This document shows, in pieces, positions 24,608-34,101 of a stretch of DNA of 64,000 nucleotides. Both the position numbers and the translations under genes were made by a program. The notes below the pieces were generated by a model that searched no databases, was not told the DNA's origin, and saw only the letters and a list, made by a program, of their open reading frames with translations. Within the stretch, counting starts at the first letter, position 1, and every line of letters starts with the position of its first letter. Origin of the DNA: Betaproteobacteria bacterium Ga0077532 (GTDB lineage Bacteria > Pseudomonadota > Gammaproteobacteria > Burkholderiales > Ga0077523); NCBI GenBank assembly GCA_001464895.1, contig LNEE01000033.1:1-64000 (forward strand), written 5' to 3'.

Positions 24608-25792
24608 ATGACCTTCGACACCACTGCCCGCCCCGCCGTCCTCGACCTGCGTGCCTCGAAGATCCGCGAGGTGGCGAATGCAGGGATGGGCCGTGAAGAC
24701 GTCCTCCCGTTCTGGTTCGGCGAACCCGACGAGGTGACGCCGGACTTCATCCGCCAGGCCGGCATCGCATCGCTCGAAGCCGGTGAGACGTTCTACTCGC
24801 AGAACCTCGGCATTCCACCCCTGCGCGAAGCACTCGCGGCCTACGGCACGCGGCTGCACCGACCGACCACGGTCGACGAGATCACCGTCACGAACTCCGG
24901 GATGTCCGCGCTGATGCTCGTCACCCAGGCGCTCGTGGGCCCCGGCGATCGCACCGTGATCGTCACGCCCATGTGGCCGAACCTCGTCGAGATTCCGAAG
25001 ATCATGGGCGCGCAAGCCGTGACGTTCCCGCTCGGGTTCTCGCGCGACGGCTGGACGCTCGACCTGCCTCGCCTGCTCGAGACGCTGACACCCGACACGC
25101 GGATGCTCTACCTCAATGCGCCCAACAACCCGACGGGCTGGGCCATCGACCGCGACACGCAGCGCGCGATCCTCGACCACTGCCGGAAGCTCGGCATCTG
25201 GATCCTTGCGGACGACGCCTATGAGCGCCTCTACTACGGCGCCGACGGCAGCACGGTCGCACCGTCGTTCCTCGACATCGCGCAGCCCGGAGACCGCGTG
25301 GTCAGCACCAACACGTTCTCGAAGTCATGGCTGATGACCGGCTGGCGTCTCGGCTGGATCGTGGCACCCGCCGATCTCACCGAGCAGATCGCGAAGCTGA
25401 TCGAATACAACACCTCCTGCGCGCCGACCTTCGTGCAGCGGGCCGGGGTCGTCGCCGTGGAACAGGGTGAGCCGGTCATCGCCCGCACGCACGCCCGCAT
25501 GCTGCGCGCCCGGGACCACCTCGTGGCCGGCCTGCGCCGTCTCCCCGGGATCGAAGTCGCCCCGCCCGGCGGCGCGATGTACGCGTTCTTCCGGGTCGAT
25601 GGCATCACCGACAGTCTCGCGTTCTGCAAGCGACTCGTGGCCGATGCCGGCCTCGGGCTCGCGCCCGGGATCGCGTTCGGTCCGGAAGGCGAAGGGTTCG
25701 TGCGCTGGTGCTTCGCCGCCGATCCGGCGCGACTGGACCTCGGCCTCGAACGCCTCGCAGCGGCGCTCCCCGCGCTGCGCGCGGCCGCCTGA
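24608..25792 (+). CDS. PLP-dependent class I/II aminotransferase
   Basis: This 394-residue fold-type I aminotransferase has the internal YLNAPNNPTGW motif (substrate and cofactor Asn), a DDAYERLYYG segment with the PLP Asp/Tyr, the Schiff-base Lys in NTFSKSWLMTGWRLGW, and a C-terminal Arg region FVRWCFA. It resembles aspartate/aromatic-type aminotransferases, but the substrate is open. ATG 24608 follows CTGCCGACC without a clear Shine-Dalgarno. The AI-2E-family gene begins 19 bp after the stop, so the two are probably co-transcribed. Confidence 0.88.
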   Translation: MTFDTTARPAVLDLRASKIREVANAGMGREDVLPFWFGEPDEVTPDFIRQAGIASLEAGETFYSQNLGIPPLREALAAYGTRLHRPTTVDEITVTNSGMSALMLVTQALVGPGDRTVIVTPMWPNLVEIPKIMGAQAVTFPLGFSRDGWTLDLPRLLETLTPDTRMLYLNAPNNPTGWAIDRDTQRAILDHCRKLGIWILADDAYERLYYGADGSTVAPSFLDIAQPGDRVVSTNTFSKSWLMTGWRLGWIVAPADLTEQIAKLIEYNTSCAPTFVQRAGVVAVEQGEPVIARTHARMLRARDHLVAGLRRLPGIEVAPPGGAMYAFFRVDGITDSLAFCKRLVADAGLGLAPGIAFGPEGEGFVRWCFAADPARLDLGLERLAAALPALRAAA

Positions 25793-25811
25793 CAGGACCG
25801 GCGCCGACCCG

Positions 25812-26825
25812 ATGCCCTTCTCCACTCCGCAGCGCGTGGCCGTCGCCGGCTGGGTGCTGACCGCGCTGGCGCTGTTCCTCACGTTGTACCTGCACCTCCT
25901 CCCTGCGCTGCTCGCGGGGCTGCTGGTCTACGAACTGGTGCATCGGATCGCACCGCGCCTCGTGTTCTTCCGCGTGCGCGCCTCCCGCGGGCGCCTCGTG
26001 GCGGTGGGTATCCTGGCCGTGATCGTGGTGGCGGCGCTGACGCTCGCGGTGTTCGGGGCAGTGGCATTCTTCCGCAGCGATTCCGGGAGCCTTTCGACAC
26101 TGCTCGCCAAGATGGCGGACATCCTCGACAGCGCGCGCGACAAGCTGCCAGCCGACATGGCGGATCGTCTGCCCGACAACGCGGAGGAGGTGAAGAACTT
26201 CGCCGTCGAATGGCTGCGGTCCCACGCTGGCGAACTGCAGCTGATGGGAAAGGATGTCGTGATCGCCTTCGTGCACGTGATCGTCGGGATGGTGATCGGC
26301 GGCATGATCTCGCTGCGCGAGGCCGCGCCCGGCTCGACGCTCGGCCCGCTCGCAACCGTGCTCGTCGAACGCGCGGCGCGCCTGGGCGACGCGTTCCGCC
26401 GCATCGTCTTCGCGCAACTGCGCATCTCCGCGCTCAACACGACGCTGACGGCGATCTACCTGGTCGGTGTGCTGCCGGCGCTGGGCATTCACCTGCCACT
26501 GCAGAAGACGATGATCGCGGTGACCTTCATCGCAGGTCTGCTGCCCGTGGTCGGCAACCTGATCTCCAACACCGTGATCGTCGTGGTGAGCCTCAGCAAC
26601 TCGCTGGGTGCGGCGGTCGGGTCGCTCGCCTATCTCGTGGTGATCCACAAGCTCGAGTACTTCGTGAACGCGCGCATCGTGGGCGCCCAGATCCGCGCGC
26701 GCGCCTGGGAGCTTCTGCTCGCGATGCTCACGATGGAAGCGGCCTTCGGGATCCCCGGGCTGGTCGCGGCGCCCATCTACTACGCCTACGTCAAGGACGA
26801 GTTGTCGCGGCGGAAGTTGATCTGA
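25812..26825 (+). CDS. AI-2E family transporter (PerM-like membrane protein)
   Basis: This 337-residue integral membrane protein has about seven or eight hydrophobic helices. The middle soluble part (about 80-150) is followed by the family's conserved helices: RISALNTTLTAIYLVGVLPALGI, FIAGLLPVVGNLISNTVIVVVSL, and the characteristic FVNARIVGAQIRARAWELLLAML. The C-terminal GIPGLVAAPIYYAYVKDEL is typical. Members are proposed to move small molecules or ions, but the substrate is unknown. It follows the aminotransferase in the same operon. Confidence 0.87.
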   Translation: MPFSTPQRVAVAGWVLTALALFLTLYLHLLPALLAGLLVYELVHRIAPRLVFFRVRASRGRLVAVGILAVIVVAALTLAVFGAVAFFRSDSGSLSTLLAKMADILDSARDKLPADMADRLPDNAEEVKNFAVEWLRSHAGELQLMGKDVVIAFVHVIVGMVIGGMISLREAAPGSTLGPLATVLVERAARLGDAFRRIVFAQLRISALNTTLTAIYLVGVLPALGIHLPLQKTMIAVTFIAGLLPVVGNLISNTVIVVVSLSNSLGAAVGSLAYLVVIHKLEYFVNARIVGAQIRARAWELLLAMLTMEAAFGIPGLVAAPIYYAYVKDELSRRKLI

Positions 26826-26921
26826 CCAGCCTTCAGGTTCGGATGCGATCGGGGCGACGACTTTCCTGACGCGGGGGCTTCGTCGTGGGTTCCGGTCGAA
26901 GCTGCAGATCTGGTGCGGACC

Positions 26922-27194
26922 CGTAGAAGCGGCCCATGGCCGCGAAAACAGTTGATGAGGGCGGACACAGGAGAGTGCCTGCGCACTTTTGGATGCCTGC
27001 CGAATCCGAGCGCCATGCAGGGCGCGAGGTGGATGCCGCGGAAGCGTATCGACCGGAATCGGCGCTTTCGCGGCCATGGGCCGCTCCTACAAAAGACGGG
27101 GCCCATTCCGAAGCGGCTGGTGAATCGCATTTGGGGGATATACAAGGGGCCCTCCCCTTGTTGGTACACCCTGCGGCCATGGGCCGCACCTACA
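26922..27194. repeat. Composite palindromic repeat, locus 1
   Basis: The 536-bp gap 26826-27361 contains no gene. It holds a type-A half-site (GTAGAAGCGGCCCATGGCC, 26922-26940), a type-A right half (CGCGGCCATGGGCCGCTCC, about 27069-27087) and a type-B unit at 27134-27177. The type-B unit is GGGGATATAC followed by CAAGGGG-CCCT-CCCCTTG and GTACACCCTGCGG, and runs into another A right half (to 27194). Both types fold as hairpins. The same A-B order recurs at 28.6, 31.9 and 54.0 kb. The promoter of the downstream gene must lie in the last about 160 bp. Confidence 0.8.
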
Positions 27195-27361
27195 TCTTGT
27201 TTAACGCCCCCGGCGATCGAGCTCTGAGGGGAGCACGACGCATCCGGGCCGCTGCATCTCGACAGCATTTGATCGATCGCAAATACCGGGTTGACCGCGC
27301 CGCGTAGCCTGCGGACTTTCCTCGATGGTCGACCGGCCTGCGCCGGTGGACACAGCGCACC

Positions 27362-28537
27362 ATGACGATCCTCTCGGACCTTTCTCCGCTTCGCCTGCGT
27401 GGGAGAACTCTGCTTCCCATCGTGCAAGGGGGTATGGGCGTCGGCGTTTCCGCCCATCGACTTGCAGGGTCCGTCGCGAAGCAGGGGGCCGTGGGGACGA
27501 TCGCCTCGGTCGATCTGCGTCACCTGCATCCGGACCTGATGGAAGCGCTCGGGAAGTCCCGCGACAAGGACGCCATCAACGCCGCCAACCTCGTCGCACT
27601 CGACCGTGAGGTCCGCGCCGCGAAAGCGCTCGCAGGCGGCCAGGGGATGATCGCCGTGAACGTGATGCGCGCGGTGTCCCAGTACGCGGACTACGTGCAG
27701 CAGGCGTGCGAGAGCGGGGCCGACGCCATCGTGATGGGCGCCGGTCTGCCACTCGATCTCCCCGACCTCACGGCCGACCATCCGCACGTGGCGCTGATCC
27801 CGATCCTCTCGGACGTCCGCGGCATCTCGCTCACGCTGAAGAAATGGCAGCGTAAGGGCCGCATCCCGGATGCCATCGTGATCGAGCATCCGAAACATGC
27901 CGGCGGACACCTCGGCGCCGCGAAACCGGAGGACGTAGGCGATGCGAGGTTCGACTTCGCGACGGTCATCCCCGGCGCGCTCGCGACCTTCCGCGAGATG
28001 GGTATCGATCCCTCACGGATCCCGCTGATCCCCGCAGGCGGCATCAACAGCCACGAGAAGGTGCGGGAGGTCTTCGCGCTCGGGGCGTCGGCGGTGCAAC
28101 TCGGCACCCCGTTCGCCGTGTCGGCAGAAGGCGATGCCCACGACATCTTCAAGCAGGTGCTCGCCGAGGCACAGCCCGAGGACATCGTCACGTTCATGAG
28201 CACCGCGGGCCTGCCTGCGCGGGCGGTCCGCACACCGTGGCTGGAGACCTACTTCCGCAAGGTCGGCCGGTTGCAGGAGAAGGCGAAGCAGGTGCGCGGT
28301 TGCACGCTGGGCTGGGACTGCCTGCTCCAGTGCGGCTTCCGCGACGGCGTGTCGAAGTTCGGGCAGTTCTGCATCGACCACCACCTGGCGGCTGCACTGC
28401 GCGGCGACCGGCAGCACGGGCTCTTCTTCCGGGGTGCGGAACGGCTGCCGTTCGGCTCGGCGATCCGTCCGGTGCGCGAGTTGATCGAGTACATGTTGAC
28501 GGGGCGCATGCCGGCGACGTTGGCGAGGGCGGCGTAG
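27362..28537 (+). CDS. Nitronate monooxygenase-family flavoprotein
   Basis: This 391-residue TIM-barrel flavoprotein is of the nitronate monooxygenase/enoyl-ACP reductase FabK group. LPIVQGGMGVGVSAHRLAGSV is the usual N-terminal phosphate/FMN loop. EHPKHAGGHLGA carries the active-site-type His. IPAGGINSHEKVREVFALGA and AVQLGTPFAVS form the C-terminal FMN-phosphate site. The family oxidises alkyl nitronates such as 3-nitropropionate, but many members have other substrates. A Cys-containing C-terminal extension (GCTLGWDCLLQCGFRDG) is notable. Single gene between two repeat clusters. Confidence 0.83.
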   Translation: MTILSDLSPLRLRGRTLLPIVQGGMGVGVSAHRLAGSVAKQGAVGTIASVDLRHLHPDLMEALGKSRDKDAINAANLVALDREVRAAKALAGGQGMIAVNVMRAVSQYADYVQQACESGADAIVMGAGLPLDLPDLTADHPHVALIPILSDVRGISLTLKKWQRKGRIPDAIVIEHPKHAGGHLGAAKPEDVGDARFDFATVIPGALATFREMGIDPSRIPLIPAGGINSHEKVREVFALGASAVQLGTPFAVSAEGDAHDIFKQVLAEAQPEDIVTFMSTAGLPARAVRTPWLETYFRKVGRLQEKAKQVRGCTLGWDCLLQCGFRDGVSKFGQFCIDHHLAAALRGDRQHGLFFRGAERLPFGSAIRPVRELIEYMLTGRMPATLARAA

Positions 28538-28558
28538 ACGGTCGCGAACCGTTCTCTT

Positions 28559-28985
28559 CTTGTAGGAGGGGGCCATGCCCCCGAAAGCGGTGGATGCCGT
28601 GGAAGCGCTTCGACCGGAACCAACGCTTTCGCGGCCATGGGCCGCTCCTACAACAGCGTGCCAGTTTCCAAGGTCGGCGGCGCATCGCCGGGGGATATAC
28701 AAGGGGCCCTCCCCTTGTTGGTACACCCTGCGGCCAAGCCGCCGCGGGCCGCGAGGCCCGAGAGGCGGCCATGGGCCGCTCCTACAGAAGGCGTGGCCAG
28801 TTCCACCTCGGGTGGCGCATTAACGGGGGATATACAAGGGGCCCTCCCCTTGTTGGTAACTCCCCGCGGGCACCCGCACCGGGCCGTCAGGCCCGCGAGG
28901 GGGCCCTCCCCTTGTAGGTACACCCTGCGGCCCAGCCGCCGCGGGCCGCGAAGCCCGAGAGGCGACCATGGGCCGCCCCTACAAG
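28559..28985. repeat. Composite palindromic repeat, locus 2 (three type-B copies)
   Basis: The 456-bp gap between two convergent genes is almost entirely repeats. A full type-A unit spans 28559-28652, with TGTAGGAGGGGGCCATGCC at the left and GGGCCGCTCCTACA at the right. Type-B units follow at 28691-28733, 28826-28860 and, shortened, about 28897-28932. Right halves with CCATGGGCCGC lie at about 28766-28786 and 28967-28983. Sequences between B units are GC-rich palindromes (GCCGCGGGCC). The cluster lies 3' of both flanking genes and could act as a bidirectional transcript end. Confidence 0.85.
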
Positions 28986-28993
28986 GTCAGCAC

Positions 28994-29899
28994 CTACAGC
29001 GGTGACTTCTTCTCCCCGCCCAGCGCTTCCATCAGGTCGGCCAGGAACTTCGACAGCAGGCCCGCCATCAGCACGAAGTCCGACTCGAAGCGCTCATCCT
29101 CGTTGTCCGGGTCCTCGCCCTGCTCGCCTCGCGCGATGTCGAGGAACGCGACCTTCTTCACTTCCATCTGATCGGTCAGCTCGAACGACACGCGGTCCTG
29201 CCACGTGAGCGCGAGACGCGTCGGGACCTTGCCGTCGGCGAGGTGCTTGCCGACCTCCGGCGTGTCGAGCGGGTGGTGCGTGTAGCGCACCGTCGCGCGC
29301 TCCTCGAGCGGGGACTGCAGCACGCAGTCACGGTCGATCGAAAAACCGTGCGGGGCTTCCTGCGTGCCCAGCCATTCGCTCATGGCCGAGCCCGGTGAGC
29401 GTTCGGTGTCGAGCTTCGCGAACGGGAACTCGTCGAGCGCCTGCTTCAGCACCTCCATCACGGCCTCGCCCTTGTTCGGGCTGGCCGCATCGATGACGAG
29501 CCAGCCGTTCACCGGGTCGACCCACACGAACGTCGTGAAGTAGCGGCTGAACGCGCGCGGCAGCAGTTCGTCGGTGATCTCGTCCTTCAGCTCCTTCATG
29601 CGCTTGCGCCCGGGCTTCACGCCCATGCGGGCCTCGATGTCCGCCGCGCGCGCCTTCGCTTCCTGGTTCACGACGGACGCCGGCAGCAGCTTCTGCTCGA
29701 CGCCGAGCGCGATCAGCCACTGGCCGTGCGCGGTGTACACGAGTTGGTCATCGCCGCGCGGCGGGATCCAGCCGCGCGATTCGCGATTGAGCCCGCCGCA
29801 GGGCTGGAAGAGCCGCGACCGGAGCTGGTCGGCGAAGTCTTCCGGGGTCATGGACCACGGCACGGGCAGTCGGTGGAGCTGGAGATTCTTGAACCACAT
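28994..29899 (-). CDS. rdgC: Recombination-associated protein RdgC
   Basis: This 301-residue protein is the usual length for RdgC, which forms a ring dimer around DNA and restrains RecA loading. The start MWFKNLQLHRLP is nearly invariant in the family. Other typical stretches are GWIPPRG, YTAHGQWLIALGVEQKLLPASVV, and LTWQDRVSFELTDQMEVKKVAFLD. It lies 34 bp downstream of prfC on the same strand and is probably co-transcribed. No membrane segments or odd features. Confidence 0.97.
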   Translation of the reverse strand: MWFKNLQLHRLPVPWSMTPEDFADQLRSRLFQPCGGLNRESRGWIPPRGDDQLVYTAHGQWLIALGVEQKLLPASVVNQEAKARAADIEARMGVKPGRKRMKELKDEITDELLPRAFSRYFTTFVWVDPVNGWLVIDAASPNKGEAVMEVLKQALDEFPFAKLDTERSPGSAMSEWLGTQEAPHGFSIDRDCVLQSPLEERATVRYTHHPLDTPEVGKHLADGKVPTRLALTWQDRVSFELTDQMEVKKVAFLDIARGEQGEDPDNEDERFESDFVLMAGLLSKFLADLMEALGGEKKSPL

Positions 29900-29933
29900 G
29901 GTCGTCGTCGGGCTCGTGTTCGGCAGTGTCGGG

Positions 29934-31553
29934 TCAGGCCGCGCGGCTCAGCGTGAGGCCGGCGTGTTCGCGCTGCGTGTGGAAATGGATCTTCGGCCAC
30001 ATCTCCTGCACCACGCGCATCTCGTAGGCACTCGCGGTGAGGATGGTCCACGCGTCCGCGGCGTCCTGCGCGGTTCGCGCCTGGTTGGCGGCGAGGAACT
30101 TGTCGAGTTCCGCAGGCTCGTCGGCCGTCACCCAGCGGGCGCAGCCGTAGGGCGAGGCGAGAACGCGGGCCTCGACGCCGTACTCGTGCTGGAGACGATG
30201 CGCCGCCACGTCGAACTGCAGCACGCCCACGGCGCCAAGCAGCAACGTCGAACTGAGCGTCGGACGGAATACCTGGATGGCGCCCTCCTCGCCCAGCTGG
30301 ATGAGGCCCGTGCGCAGCTGCTTCGTCTTCAGCGGATTCACGACTTCGATCACGCGGAAGATCTCGGGCGCGAAGAACGGCAGACCGGTGAACTGCAGCG
30401 GCTCGATGGACTCGGTCAACGTGTCGCCCAACTGGATGCCACCGTGGCTGGGGATGCCGATGATGTCGCCGCCGTAGGCCTCGTCGAGCAGTTCGCGGCG
30501 CTGCGAGAGGAACGACACGACGGTGTTGGGCCGGATTTCCTTGCCGGTGCGCTGGATGCGCAACCGCATGCCGCGCTCGAAGCGCCCGGAACACACGCGG
30601 ACGAACACGATGCGGTCGCGGTGCATCGGGTCCATGTTCGCCTGGATCTTGAAGACGACGCCGGAGAACTTCGGATCGTCCGGCGCCACCGGACCCTGCA
30701 ACGCCACGCGGGGCAACGGCGCGGGCGCGAGGTCGACGAGGGCGTCGAGCACTTCCTGCACGCCGAAGTTGTTGATCGCCGAGCCGAAGAACACCGGCGT
30801 CTGGCGGCCCGCCAGGAACTCCTCGCGCGAGAACTCCGGGGTGGCGGCGCGCACCAGCTCGATGTCGTTCCGCGCGTGCACGATGTCCTCGCCGAAGCGC
30901 TCGTCCAGCAGCGGGTTGTGCAGACCTTCGATGACGTCCTCGGACTGCCCCACCCGATCGGCGCCCGGGCGAAACACACGGATGCGGTCCTCGCGCAGGT
31001 CGTACACGCCGCGGAAGGTCTTGCCCATGCCGATGGGCCACGAGAACGGCACCGTGCCCATGCCGAGCGTGCGTTCGATCTCGTCGATCAGGTCGAGCGG
31101 CGGACGCACCTCGCGGTCCATCTTGTTGATGAACGTGATGATCGGCGTGTTTCGCAACCGGCAGACCTCGAGCAGCCGTAGCGTCTGGGTTTCCACGCCG
31201 TTCGCGGCGTCGATCACCATGAGGGCCGAGTCCACCGCAGTGAGCACGCGATACGTGTCTTCCGAGAAGTCCTGGTGACCGGGCGTGTCGAGCAGGTTCA
31301 CGACCTTGTCGCGATAGTCCATCTGCATCACCGAGCTGGCCACCGAGATGCCCCGCTGCTTTTCGATCTCCATCCAGTCCGACGTCGCATGCCGCGACGC
31401 CTTGCGCGCCTTCACGCTCCCGGCGATCTGGATCGCGCCCGCGAAGAGCAGCAGCTTCTCCGTGAGCGTGGTCTTCCCCGCGTCGGGGTGGGAGATGATC
31501 GCGAACGTGCGGCGCTGGGCCACGCGTTCGGAGAGAGGGGTGACTTCGGACAT
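29934..31553 (-). CDS. prfC: Peptide chain release factor 3
   Basis: This 539-residue translational GTPase recycles RF1/RF2 after termination. The G-domain motifs are SHPDAGKTTLTEKLL (G1), RGISVASSV (G2), DTPGHQDFSEDTYR (G3) and NKMDRE (G4). The RF3-specific insert and domain II (QANMDPMHRDRIVFVRVCSG) are intact, and the C-terminal domain includes LLGAVGVLQFDV. Length is close to the family's usual about 530. ATG 31553 matches the family start MSEV..RRTFAIISHPDAGKTT. rdgC follows 34 bp downstream. Confidence 0.97.
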   Translation of the reverse strand: MSEVTPLSERVAQRRTFAIISHPDAGKTTLTEKLLLFAGAIQIAGSVKARKASRHATSDWMEIEKQRGISVASSVMQMDYRDKVVNLLDTPGHQDFSEDTYRVLTAVDSALMVIDAANGVETQTLRLLEVCRLRNTPIITFINKMDREVRPPLDLIDEIERTLGMGTVPFSWPIGMGKTFRGVYDLREDRIRVFRPGADRVGQSEDVIEGLHNPLLDERFGEDIVHARNDIELVRAATPEFSREEFLAGRQTPVFFGSAINNFGVQEVLDALVDLAPAPLPRVALQGPVAPDDPKFSGVVFKIQANMDPMHRDRIVFVRVCSGRFERGMRLRIQRTGKEIRPNTVVSFLSQRRELLDEAYGGDIIGIPSHGGIQLGDTLTESIEPLQFTGLPFFAPEIFRVIEVVNPLKTKQLRTGLIQLGEEGAIQVFRPTLSSTLLLGAVGVLQFDVAAHRLQHEYGVEARVLASPYGCARWVTADEPAELDKFLAANQARTAQDAADAWTILTASAYEMRVVQEMWPKIHFHTQREHAGLTLSRAA

Positions 31554-31735
31554 GGTGCGGTCCCGGAAAGAATCGGCAGGGCAGCGGCGCGGGTGGGGCA
31601 GCCACGGCGCCAGGACCCCGGAAGAGGAGATCGACGCCCATGACCGCACGGACCGGGTCCGCAAAACGAACCGCGCATTCTACGGGGGCAGCCCGCCCCG
31701 GGCTACCGGGGAGCAGGTGCCGGTGCATCTTCGGC

Positions 31736-32086
31736 TGCAAAGCGGTCGTTCCGGTCGAAGCGCCTGCTTGCATCGACCGCTTTCGGGGCCATGGGCCCCT
31801 CCTACAGGGGTGGTGGATGCGCCACCAGTCGTGTGAACGGGCGAGCTGTTGTAGGAGCGGGCCATGCCCGCGAAAGCGATGGATGCTTTGGAAGCGTTTC
31901 CTTGCATCGGCCGCTTTCGGGGCCATGGGCCGCCTCTCGGGCCTGACGGCCAGCGGCGGCTTGGCCGCGTGGAGTACCAACAAGGGGGGAGCCCCTTGTA
32001 TATCCCCCCGTGGTGCATCACCCGCTTTCGGAATCGGGCGCGCTGTTGTAGGAGCGGGCCATGCCCGCGAAAGCGATCGTTCCGGT
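31736..32086. repeat. Composite palindromic repeat, locus 3
   Basis: The 557-bp gap 31554-32110 holds type-A material at 31742-31807 (ending CATGGGCCCCTCCTACAGG), a fuller type-A unit 31852-31936 (TGTAGGAGCGGGCCATGCCC at its left), a type-B unit in the opposite orientation at 31975-32009 (GGTACCAAC-like arm, AAGGGG stem, GTATATCCCCCC), and another A left half at 32046-32075. Read on the minus strand the order matches the other loci. No gene. The part next to prfC (31554-31735) must carry its promoter. Confidence 0.8.
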
Positions 32087-32110
32087 CGAAGCGTTACCTG
32101 GCGCTCACCG

Positions 32111-33277
32111 CTACCAGTCGTCGGCGCGGGCGTAACCGGTGAGGCCCATGAGGATGCGCGAGATCTGGAAGGCGACCCACGACGCTACGCGGGCCGTCCA
32201 GGGCTTGCGGCTCCAGGTCTCCTGCACGATCGGGACGGCGCCCTCGACGAGCCCGGCCTCCAGGGCCGCCCGAAGCTCGGACGCGAAACCCTCGTCGTCG
32301 ACGACCACGTTCGCCTCCCGCGACAGCAGCAGGCTGAACGGGTCGATGTTCGACGAGCCGACGGTGGACCATCGCCCGTCGATCACAGCGACCTTGGCGT
32401 GCAGGTAGGTCAGCGTGTATTCGTGGATCTCGATGCCGGCGTCGATCAGGCTTCCGTACAGCGCATGGGTGGCGTGGTGCACGAGCAGATGTTCCGGAAG
32501 CCCCTGGAGCAGAAGGCGGACGCGCACCCCCCGCAGAGCGGCGTCGCGCAGCGCACGACGGAACTCACGTCCGGGCAGGAAGTAGGCGCACGCGATGAAC
32601 ACCTCCCGCCGCGCGCCGTTGATCGCTTCGAGATAGGCCTCCTCGATGGCGCGACGATGGGTGATGTTGTCGCGGATCAGGAAGGCGGCGCGCCTTCCGG
32701 GCAACGCCACGGGCGGGGATGGCGGGACGGCGAGACGGGGGGCGTCCGAGCGGGCGCGCGTGGTGAGTTCGACGAGCGTCCAGAGACGCTGCACGGCGCG
32801 ATGCATGCCGGCCACCAGCGGACCGCGCACGCGGACTGCGAAGTCGAAGCGCGGCGGGCCGGCATCACGACCGTCGCGATCGTCGATCACGTTGATGCCG
32901 CCGCAGAAGCCGACCTCGCCGTCGATCACGACAAGCTTGCGGTGCAGGCGGCGCAAACGATGCCGCCGGAGATAGAAGCGCCCCAGCTCGGGCCGGAACA
33001 CGAGCACCTGCACACCTGCCAGTTCGAGGATCGCTCGAAGCGACGGCCGCAGGTTGTCGGCGCCGAAGCCATCCACCATCAATCGCACGGAAACGCCGCG
33101 GCGGGCGGCCTCGGCCAGGGTGCGCGCCATGCGCTGGCCCGTGCGGTCGTCGGCAAAGATGTAGGTCTCGAGATGGACTTCGAAGCGCGCCGCCGCGATG
33201 GCCGCCTCCACGGCCGGAAAGTACTCGTCGCCTGACCGGAGCAGCTCTACGCGGTTTCCCTGCGTGAATCCGGTCAT
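32111..33277 (-). CDS. clsB: Cardiolipin synthase B (PLD-type)
   Basis: This 388-residue phospholipase D superfamily enzyme condenses phosphatidylglycerol with another phospholipid to give cardiolipin. Two HKD motifs are seen: LHRKLVVIDGEVGFCGGINV (around residue 110) and LHAKVAVIDGRWSTVGSSNI (around residue 285), each followed by the GG/S..N pattern. The start MTGFTQGNRVELLRSGDEYF and length fit ClsB rather than ClsA, with no N-terminal transmembrane helices. Its ATG overlaps the stop of the upstream EEP gene by 4 bp; the pairing of ybhP-like EEP and clsB is also seen in E. coli. Confidence 0.93.
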   Translation of the reverse strand: MTGFTQGNRVELLRSGDEYFPAVEAAIAAARFEVHLETYIFADDRTGQRMARTLAEAARRGVSVRLMVDGFGADNLRPSLRAILELAGVQVLVFRPELGRFYLRRHRLRRLHRKLVVIDGEVGFCGGINVIDDRDGRDAGPPRFDFAVRVRGPLVAGMHRAVQRLWTLVELTTRARSDAPRLAVPPSPPVALPGRRAAFLIRDNITHRRAIEEAYLEAINGARREVFIACAYFLPGREFRRALRDAALRGVRVRLLLQGLPEHLLVHHATHALYGSLIDAGIEIHEYTLTYLHAKVAVIDGRWSTVGSSNIDPFSLLLSREANVVVDDEGFASELRAALEAGLVEGAVPIVQETWSRKPWTARVASWVAFQISRILMGLTGYARADDW

Positions 33278-34023
33278 CCGCGGACGAGAAGGGCCGACAG
33301 GGCCACGTGATCGGACAGCCGGGCGGAATGCCGGCCATGGTGGGCGTGCGCCAGCTTCACCCGGAAGCCGCGCGTGTAGATCCGGTCGAGGTTGAGCAGC
33401 GGCATCAGGGCCGGGAAGCTGCGCGCGGGGCGTCCGGACGTATGCTCGAACACCTCGGTCAGTCCGAGCGGCAACCGCAGGCCGCGGCCGGTGCGACGTG
33501 TCCAGTCGTTGAAGTCACCGGCGATGATGAGCGGCGCGTCCGGCGGCACGAGGCGGTCGATGCGCTCCTTGAGGCGCTCGATCTGGCGGTGGCGCCACAG
33601 CGCGAGGAGTGCCAGGTGCACGTTGATGCAGTGGAGGGGCTGGGGCCAACCCGGTACATCGATCTCGCAGTGGAGCAGCCCGCGACGTTCGAAACGTGAC
33701 TGCGAGATGTCCTCGTTGTCCCACCGGGAGATCGGAAACTTCGAGAGGATCGCGTTGCCGTGGTGGCCTTCGTCGTACACGGCGTTGCGGCCGTACGCGA
33801 AGTCGCTCCAGAGCGAATCGGCGAGGAATTCGTACTGCGGCCGGTCGGGCCAGTTCTCGTGCCGGCGGGCGTGGCGCAGGGAGAGCCCCTGCACCTCCTG
33901 GAGAAACACCAGGTCCGCCCCGAGCCCGTGCAGCGTCTCGCGAAGCTCGTGCACGGCCATGCGACCGCGCAACTGCGAGAACCCCTTGTGGATGTTGAAG
34001 GTGACGACGTGCAGCGAGTCCAT
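33274..34023 (-). CDS. Endonuclease/exonuclease/phosphatase-family hydrolase (YbhP-like)
   Basis: This 249-residue metal-dependent EEP-fold protein shows VVTFNIHKGF (Asn ligand), FLQEVQG (catalytic Glu), INVHLALL (His), AGDFNDW (Asp-Asn) and the C-terminal LSDHVALSALL (Asp-His). This is a complete EEP active-site set. Substrates of the family range from DNA to phosphoinositides; in this neighbourhood, coupled to clsB by an ATGA overlap, a lipid-related role is plausible but unproven. No signal peptide. Confidence 0.88.
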   Translation of the reverse strand: MDSLHVVTFNIHKGFSQLRGRMAVHELRETLHGLGADLVFLQEVQGLSLRHARRHENWPDRPQYEFLADSLWSDFAYGRNAVYDEGHHGNAILSKFPISRWDNEDISQSRFERRGLLHCEIDVPGWPQPLHCINVHLALLALWRHRQIERLKERIDRLVPPDAPLIIAGDFNDWTRRTGRGLRLPLGLTEVFEHTSGRPARSFPALMPLLNLDRIYTRGFRVKLAHAHHGRHSARLSDHVALSALLVRG

Positions 34024-34101
34024 GGGCCCGATCGGCGCGGATGACGGCTGGATTGTGCCACCCGCACCGGGTGCGCGGCGCCCGGTCTCGAGAATGACTG
34101 C

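Noticed and set aside
28637-29005. Open frames with GDIQGALPLLVHPAAKPP-like text
   Set aside because: They are translations of the type-B intergenic repeat and recur at each copy; not proteins.
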